NCBI GenBank assembly: GCA_025358205.1
Contig: JANYKG010000040.1
Span: 1 to 34,647, forward strand
Reading direction: 5' to 3'
From: Armatimonadota bacterium
Lineage (GTDB): Bacteria; Armatimonadota; UBA5829; DTJY01
Length of the DNA: 34,647 nt
Shown piece by piece: positions 30,392-34,647 of the stretch. The notes below the pieces were generated by a model. The model was not told where the DNA came from. It worked only from the letters and a program-made list of their open reading frames with translations, and made no database searches. A program made the translations under genes and the position numbers. Each line of letters starts with the position of its first letter. The stretch's first letter is position 1.

Positions 30392-31693
30392 TTAAGGAAG
30401 AGGCTCGCCGCACAGCACGCGCTCGGCAGCGGCAAGAATTACGCTCTCGCACATCGGGCTGAGTTTCTGCTCGCCATATAGCTTGTACGCCAAGTCAACT
30501 TCATACCCGCCCTGGTCAAAAGCCTTGCGGGTAGGCACATATCCAACGTTTCCATTCGCATAGGCGGCAACCATTATGTTGGAGCGCATCTTTTTGATGT
30601 TCAGCGCATATTCCACAAATACTTCGCCGGGCAGCGCCACAATTCCCGCACCATTAACCGACATGCACTGCACCTCAAAAGACTTGCTCACAGGCGCCTT
30701 ATCACCCAGTTCGATGATTTTGACAGCCCAGTCGTAATACGCCTGGTTGAGGTGGACTTCGTGAAGCGGTAGTTGATCCTTGTTCTTCAGAAGCTCGGCC
30801 ATCTCCACCATTGTCTGTTCGGCCTCTTTCCGGCTGATAGCCGCCTGCAAAGGCAGATTCGCGACCTCGCACACCACACTGATCTCAGCGTCGCCGGTTG
30901 TAGGGATTCCGGACAGCACGCCTATCACCGCGTCTCCGACTTCGCGGCCGTTGTTCTCCACCTCGTCAAATGTCGCGCGTCGTAATGGATTGATATTGCC
31001 GCAACAGCCCTGCAGAAACATCGCCTGACCTCCCACCGCACGCTCCACAGCCCTCTGCGCAGCGCCCGGCCAGTCACCGGATACCAATCGGTTGTCGCCG
31101 CCCATCGTAACAGCGTGGCAGGCATAGTTGAAAACGGTGGCCATTTCATTCCCATCATCATCGGTGAATCGCCAAATCCCAACCTCGTTGTCGGTCAGTC
31201 CGCCTTTGTTGTCGCCAATCTGAATCTCTCCACTGGGCGCGCGGTATCTGCGGTTGATGGCGATGTGCGCCTCCGCTTTGCCAAATCCGAACTTCACCGG
31301 GCGAACATTCTTAGCCGCATCTTTCACGGTATCCGCTATTGTCACCAGCAGGCCGGCCACATAGTCCACATTCGGTTGTCCGCAAGCCCTGATCTCAGCC
31401 GTCGCGGGACCCGCGTGGGTATGTGACGCACCGATGAGGATGTTCGCAGCCGGAATACCCGCCGCCGCGCCGGCGGATTCCCGTATCTTGGCAACCTGCT
31501 TGTCATCCAGACCAATCAAATCCAGTGTCACTATCGCCGCGCGTCTCTGACCGTCGTCCAGAACAAGAGCCTTCGCGTAGATATCGTCGTGTATGCTCGT
31601 ACAGCCAGGTACACGCCCTGCATATCCACACAGATCAACGCCTATGGGCGGATTGATGATCGCCCTTGCAACTCCAGCATTCAGTCTGTTCAT
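30392..31693 (-). CDS. Neutral/alkaline ceramidase-like protein
   Basis: 433 residues. It matches the N-terminal catalytic domain of neutral/alkaline ceramidases: AGVARAIINPPIG at the start, GASHTHAGPA with zinc-ligand His residues, VFNYACHAVTMGG, SGDWPGAAQRAVE, FLQGCCGNINP and ALPGEVFVEY. It has no signal peptide and lacks the full C-terminal domain of ceramidases (families of about 650 or more). Short versions like this are common near sugar-metabolism genes, and their substrate is not known to be ceramide. It ends 26 bp before the isomerase gene, so the two are probably translated from one transcript. Confidence 0.85.
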   Translation of the reverse strand: MNRLNAGVARAIINPPIGVDLCGYAGRVPGCTSIHDDIYAKALVLDDGQRRAAIVTLDLIGLDDKQVAKIRESAGAAAGIPAANILIGASHTHAGPATAEIRACGQPNVDYVAGLLVTIADTVKDAAKNVRPVKFGFGKAEAHIAINRRYRAPSGEIQIGDNKGGLTDNEVGIWRFTDDDGNEMATVFNYACHAVTMGGDNRLVSGDWPGAAQRAVERAVGGQAMFLQGCCGNINPLRRATFDEVENNGREVGDAVIGVLSGIPTTGDAEISVVCEVANLPLQAAISRKEAEQTMVEMAELLKNKDQLPLHEVHLNQAYYDWAVKIIELGDKAPVSKSFEVQCMSVNGAGIVALPGEVFVEYALNIKKMRSNIMVAAYANGNVGYVPTRKAFDQGGYEVDLAYKLYGEQKLSPMCESVILAAAERVLCGEPLP

Positions 31694-31710
31694 TCTCGCA
31701 CCTCATCGTT

Positions 31711-32565
31711 TTATTGCGCCGGTATTTCTAGTAGCGCGTTGTCTAACAGTCTAGTCTTGCCTATCCGAACAGCCAGGGCCAAAACGGCCTTGCTGCTAAT
31801 ATCCGCCAAAGGTTCCAAGCTCTCCGCATCAACCACTGAAGCGTATTCCACCTGCACCAGCGGTTCCTTGCCGATGAACGCCTCAACCTTCCGCTGAAGC
31901 TCCTCACCGTTGACAACCCCACCGGCCAGCAATTCCTGCGCATGGGCCAGCGATCTGCTCAACACCAGTGCGGAAGATCTTTCGGCAGCGCTCAGGTAAC
32001 TGTTCCGCGAAGACATAGCCAGCCCGTCTACCTCGCGCACTATCGGCATACCCACAATCTCAAGCGGCAAGTCCAGGTCTTTCACCATGCGCTCGATGAC
32101 CTTGAACTGCTGATAGTCCTTGCGACCAAAGTACGCCCGATCCGCCTGCACGATATTGAACAGTTTCAGACAGACAGTCGTGACGCCCTTGAAATGTCCC
32201 GGCCTGGACGCCCCACACAACCCCTCGGTCAGTTTCTCCACGCTTACATACGTGCTGTAACCCTCGGGGTACATCTCCTCCGGTGATGGGTTGAAGATCA
32301 GGTCAACGCCCACGCTCTCCGCCATTGCGGCATCGCGCTCCAGATCGCGCGGGTAGTTCCGAAAGTCCTCATTCGGCCCGAATTGAGTGGGATTCACGAA
32401 CAGGCTGACCACCACGAGATCATTGTCCGCCTTCGCCTGCCGCATGAGCGACAGATGACCTTCGTGGAAATACCCCATGGTCGGAACGAGGCCAACGGTC
32501 TTTCCTTCACGACTGGCTGTGCCGACGGCGGTTCTGATCTCTGCAATTGTGTGGACAACCTTCAT
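31711..32565 (-). CDS. panC: Pantothenate synthetase (pantoate--beta-alanine ligase)
   Basis: 284 residues. It joins pantoate and beta-alanine using ATP, the last step of vitamin B5 synthesis. Motifs are VPTMGYFHEGHLSLMRQA (adenylate-binding HxGH-like), SLFVNPTQFGPNEDF, GRKDYQQFKVIERMV, IVREVDGLAMSSRNSYL (KMSKS-like loop) and the C-terminal domain. The ATG at 32565 is preceded by AAGAG, which is itself part of a repeat array in the 75-bp panB-panC gap. The panB-panC order fits a biosynthetic operon. Confidence 0.97.
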   Translation of the reverse strand: MKVVHTIAEIRTAVGTASREGKTVGLVPTMGYFHEGHLSLMRQAKADNDLVVVSLFVNPTQFGPNEDFRNYPRDLERDAAMAESVGVDLIFNPSPEEMYPEGYSTYVSVEKLTEGLCGASRPGHFKGVTTVCLKLFNIVQADRAYFGRKDYQQFKVIERMVKDLDLPLEIVGMPIVREVDGLAMSSRNSYLSAAERSSALVLSRSLAHAQELLAGGVVNGEELQRKVEAFIGKEPLVQVEYASVVDAESLEPLADISSKAVLALAVRIGKTRLLDNALLEIPAQ

Positions 32566-32567
32566 AT

Positions 32568-32638
32568 TCGTACTCTTACATCTGTTCGTACTCCTACTCT
32601 TACTCTCCCATCAGCTTTCCGAGAGTACGAGTACGAAA
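32568..32638. repeat. TACTCG/TACTCT-type inverted repeat filling the panB-panC gap
   Basis: Five degenerate 6-nt units (TACTCT, TACTCC, TACTCT) at 32570-32607 face GAGAGTACGAGTACGAAA (32620-32637). The arms nearly fill the space between panB and panC. The arm nearest panC also supplies the purine-rich stretch before its start codon. Confidence 0.85.
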
Positions 32639-32640
32639 CC

Positions 32641-33489
32641 TTAGAAACTATGCTCGGCGCCCGGAAACAACCCGGACTTCACATCCGCAATATAATCCCT
32701 GAACGCCTGCTCCGCTTGTTCACCAAGATTCGCGTACTGCTTCACATGCCTGAAGGGCGCGCCGTACATCTCCAGCAGATCGTAGGATACCAGCACCTGC
32801 CCATCGCAATGCGGTCCGGCCCCGATGCCAATGGTCGGTACGGACACGGACTCGGTCACCCGCTTCGCCAATTCAGCCGGAATGACCTCAAGCACCATTG
32901 CAAACACGCCCGCTTCTTCCAGAGCTTTGGCATCCGCGAGTATCTGCTCCGCCTCAGCTTCCGCCTTGCCGTGAATCCTCGCGCCGCCAAACTTGGATGC
33001 AGACATCGGCTGCATGCCGATGTGGCCCATCACGGGTATCCCGGCGTCCACTATCCGCCGCACTGTAGAAGCAACCTCCCTGCCGCCTTCCAGTTTCACA
33101 GCAATGGAAACAGACTGCGAGGCGGGTTTACCTTCCTCCGGCTTTGTGGCAACGGACGCGGCTTCCTTCACCAGTTTGCCTGCATTCTGGAGAGCCTGAC
33201 GCGGCCCGATTTGATAGCTCATGAACGGCATATCAACCACCACCAGCGCGCGCCTGGTACCACGCACCACCGCCTTCGTGTGGTGGATCATGTCCGCAAG
33301 CGTCACCGGCAATGTGCTGTCGTAGCCCAACACCACCTGTCCAAGCGAATCGCCGACCAGTATGATATCCGCTCCGGCGGTGTCCATCAGTTTCGCCATC
33401 GAAAAATCGTAGGCGGTCAACATTGCTATTTTTTCGCCGCGCTGCTTTTTCTTCGCCAGGCTCGCGATTGTTACCATTGAGGAAACCAT
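32641..33489 (-). CDS. panB: 3-methyl-2-oxobutanoate hydroxymethyltransferase
   Basis: 282 residues. It transfers a hydroxymethyl group to 2-oxoisovalerate in pantothenate synthesis. GGAGGGG lies just before the ATG at 33489. Motifs are ITAYDF-like (MLTAYDFSMAKL), VGDSLGQVVLGYDSTLPV (metal-binding Asp), VVVDMPFMSYQ, AVKLEGG, GHIGMQPMSASKFGG, VLEVIP and GIGAGPHCDGQVLV. Between KLVKEA and AVKLEGG, residues about 112-128 (with KPEEGKPAS) form an extra loop of about 16 residues compared with the usual short connection. It precedes panC. Confidence 0.97.
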   Translation of the reverse strand: MVSSMVTIASLAKKKQRGEKIAMLTAYDFSMAKLMDTAGADIILVGDSLGQVVLGYDSTLPVTLADMIHHTKAVVRGTRRALVVVDMPFMSYQIGPRQALQNAGKLVKEAASVATKPEEGKPASQSVSIAVKLEGGREVASTVRRIVDAGIPVMGHIGMQPMSASKFGGARIHGKAEAEAEQILADAKALEEAGVFAMVLEVIPAELAKRVTESVSVPTIGIGAGPHCDGQVLVSYDLLEMYGAPFRHVKQYANLGEQAEQAFRDYIADVKSGLFPGAEHSF

Positions 33490-33516
33490 CTTACCCCTCC
33501 ATCTACCTTTGGTCCC

Positions 33517-33595
33517 TGACCATCAGCCATTTGACCATCCGACCATCTGACCATTTCCCCTGACCATTCCCTCATTACCCATCTCGACCATTTCC
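33517..33595. repeat. GACCAT-type tandem repeat between DnaJ-like gene and panB
   Basis: About six GACCAT units in one orientation (TGACCATC, TTGACCAT, CCGACCAT, CTGACCAT and so on) span 33517-33595, starting next to the upstream gene's stop. There is no opposing arm. It is the same unit family as 3017-3102, 22426-22528 and 25009-25077. Confidence 0.85.
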
Positions 33596-34647
33596 CTAGA
33601 ACCCCGGTCTGAAGATGTCTCCGATCATCCAGCCAAACAACACAGCCGGAAACGCCACGTTGCCGCCCCACACCAACACCTGAGCGCGGCCCGGTTCGTA
33701 CGCCAGCGCGGCCAGCAGAACCACCGCGAATGTCGCCGCAAATGATCTATACACCGACTTGGACAGACTGTCCTGCACAAGCGCGATAACGGTGTACACT
33801 CCGACGGCTACGTAGAAACTTACCACGTTGAACAGCACAAGTATCAGACCGATGGGATAGACGTGCTGCCTGACACCCATGGCCTTCACGCCTGAGAATA
33901 CCAGTTCTTCGCCGAGCGGCTCCACGTTTTCCGTCACGGTGAGCAGAAACCCTGCCACGGCTCCACCGAGCGCCAGCACGAAGATCAGCGATTTACTCCA
34001 CAAGCCAATCAAGCCGGTGAAGGGATGCGGCCACTCCATTGGTCTGCCAGGACTCGCATTCAGCATAACAAACATGAACCCAATCACAGACAACCCTATC
34101 AGGCTAAGTCCTATCTTCAGCGCCGCATGACGCTCTTCCCGCGCCACCGCGTCCGTGTAACGCCCCTGATGCCTCAGTATGCGGTTCAGCTTGTCAGCGA
34201 TCTCCCGGTTTTTCGGATCGAGCTGAACTGCCACGGTGTATTCGCCTGCAGCAGCGTCGTCCTGCCCTTGGATGTGGTATATATCACCGAGAATCACATA
34301 CGCCTTGATGTTCCGATGATCCGTTCTATGCGCCTGTTTGCATAACAACTCGGCGTCGCGAAACTGACCTCTGGCAAACGCGACCTGCGCGTCCGACACC
34401 ATTCGCCGCGCTTCAGCCACCGCGTTTGGTGATGCGCTGTGCGTTGGCCTGCGAGCCTGCCTGGTCTGACCGCCTCGCTCCGGTCGCCCTGCGTCAACTC
34501 GGGGCGCATCGGCAGCCAGCTTGGAATCGTATATCACCCGCCTGTCCGGGTTGATCAGCGTGTGATACGCCTCGGAAATCTCTATGAACGCAGATTTGGC
34601 CAACAACTTATCCGCAGCCACATCCGGGTGATGCCGCCTCACCAACA
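33596..34647 (-). CDS. DnaJ-domain/TPR multi-span membrane protein, N-terminus cut by window edge
   Basis: About 350 C-terminal residues are visible; the gene continues past the right edge, and the TTG at 34645 is an internal Leu codon of the J domain, not a start. The J domain shows VRRHHPDVAADK with the HPD motif that stimulates Hsp70, then FIEISEAYHTLINPDRRVIYD. A linker leads to about two TPR units (AQVAFARGQFRDAELLCKQA; AYVILGDIYHIQGQDDAA). About four or five hydrophobic segments follow from LKIGLSLIGLSVIGFMFVML to the C-terminus. This would be a membrane-anchored J-protein with the J and TPR part on the cytoplasmic side. It is upstream of panB with a repeat array in between. Confidence 0.85.
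   Translation of the reverse strand, partial: LVRRHHPDVAADKLLAKSAFIEISEAYHTLINPDRRVIYDSKLAADAPRVDAGRPERGGQTRQARRPTHSASPNAVAEARRMVSDAQVAFARGQFRDAELLCKQAHRTDHRNIKAYVILGDIYHIQGQDDAAAGEYTVAVQLDPKNREIADKLNRILRHQGRYTDAVAREERHAALKIGLSLIGLSVIGFMFVMLNASPGRPMEWPHPFTGLIGLWSKSLIFVLALGGAVAGFLLTVTENVEPLGEELVFSGVKAMGVRQHVYPIGLILVLFNVVSFYVAVGVYTVIALVQDSLSKSVYRSFAATFAVVLLAALAYEPGRAQVLVWGGNVAFPAVLFGWMIGDIFRPGF

Noticed and set aside
3017-33595. Spacer arrays as CRISPR arrays
   Set aside because: Units are mostly 6-8 nt, directly abutting and degenerate, with no unique spacers and no cas genes.
34294-34645. TTG at 34645 as the start of the DnaJ-like protein
   Set aside because: It falls inside the J domain just before the HPD motif; the gene clearly continues beyond the window edge.

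Overview
The window is a gene-dense bacterial chromosome segment of moderately high GC. It has no tRNA, rRNA, phage genes, insertion sequences or CRISPR array that I can see. There is no phylogenetic marker decisive enough to name the organism. Two CUT1-type sugar importers whose binding protein is fused to the permease, a set of Gfo/Idh/MocA, PIG-L and sugar-isomerase genes, a PdtaS/PdtaR-like pair and a DHPS with an N-terminal extension would fit a carbohydrate-degrading, possibly Armatimonadota-like bacterium. That placement is inference.

Layout. Positions 1-5509 (minus strand) hold an operon: a lipoprotein binding protein/MalF-like permease fusion, a MalG-like permease and a secreted GH5-like hydrolase cut by the window start. 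Positions 5676-9773 (minus) hold a small membrane protein, leuS and a multi-span protein with presenilin-type aspartyl protease motifs. Overlapping divergent promoters at 9806-9844 separate these from a plus-strand ANTAR response regulator and a GAF-GAF-HisKA_2 histidine kinase (9866-12217). Positions 12330-17519 (minus) carry a small membrane protein, a small EYDFS/RGK protein, folP, a TPR protein, a broken Gfo/Idh/MocA oxidoreductase, a SIS-domain protein and mscL. A GH94 phosphorylase and a Cys-rich DUF6485-type protein run on the plus strand (17679-20461).

From 20549 to the right edge everything is on the minus strand. In transcription order it reads: DnaJ/TPR membrane protein, panB, panC, ceramidase-like protein, sugar isomerase/epimerase, cysS, PIG-L deacetylase, Gfo/Idh/MocA oxidoreductase, MDR dehydrogenase, a second binding-protein/permease fusion, and a permease with a very large extracytoplasmic insertion.

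How the genes work together. Two sugar-import systems lacking their own ATPase sit beside enzymes that would hydrolyse, phosphorolyse, deacetylate, oxidise or isomerise carbohydrates. Housekeeping genes (leuS, cysS, folP, panB, panC) are interspersed.

Most notable signals: (1) a presenilin/GxGD-like intramembrane protease candidate next to leuS; (2) about five tandem ~70-residue modules inserted in one loop of an ABC permease; (3) degenerate tandem repeats of short units, mostly 6-8 nt, in most gene spacers, often as inverted pairs that would fold into long RNA hairpins starting at the stop codon; (4) the same repeat type inserted in frame inside leuS. No stretch longer than about 300 bases is without a gene.
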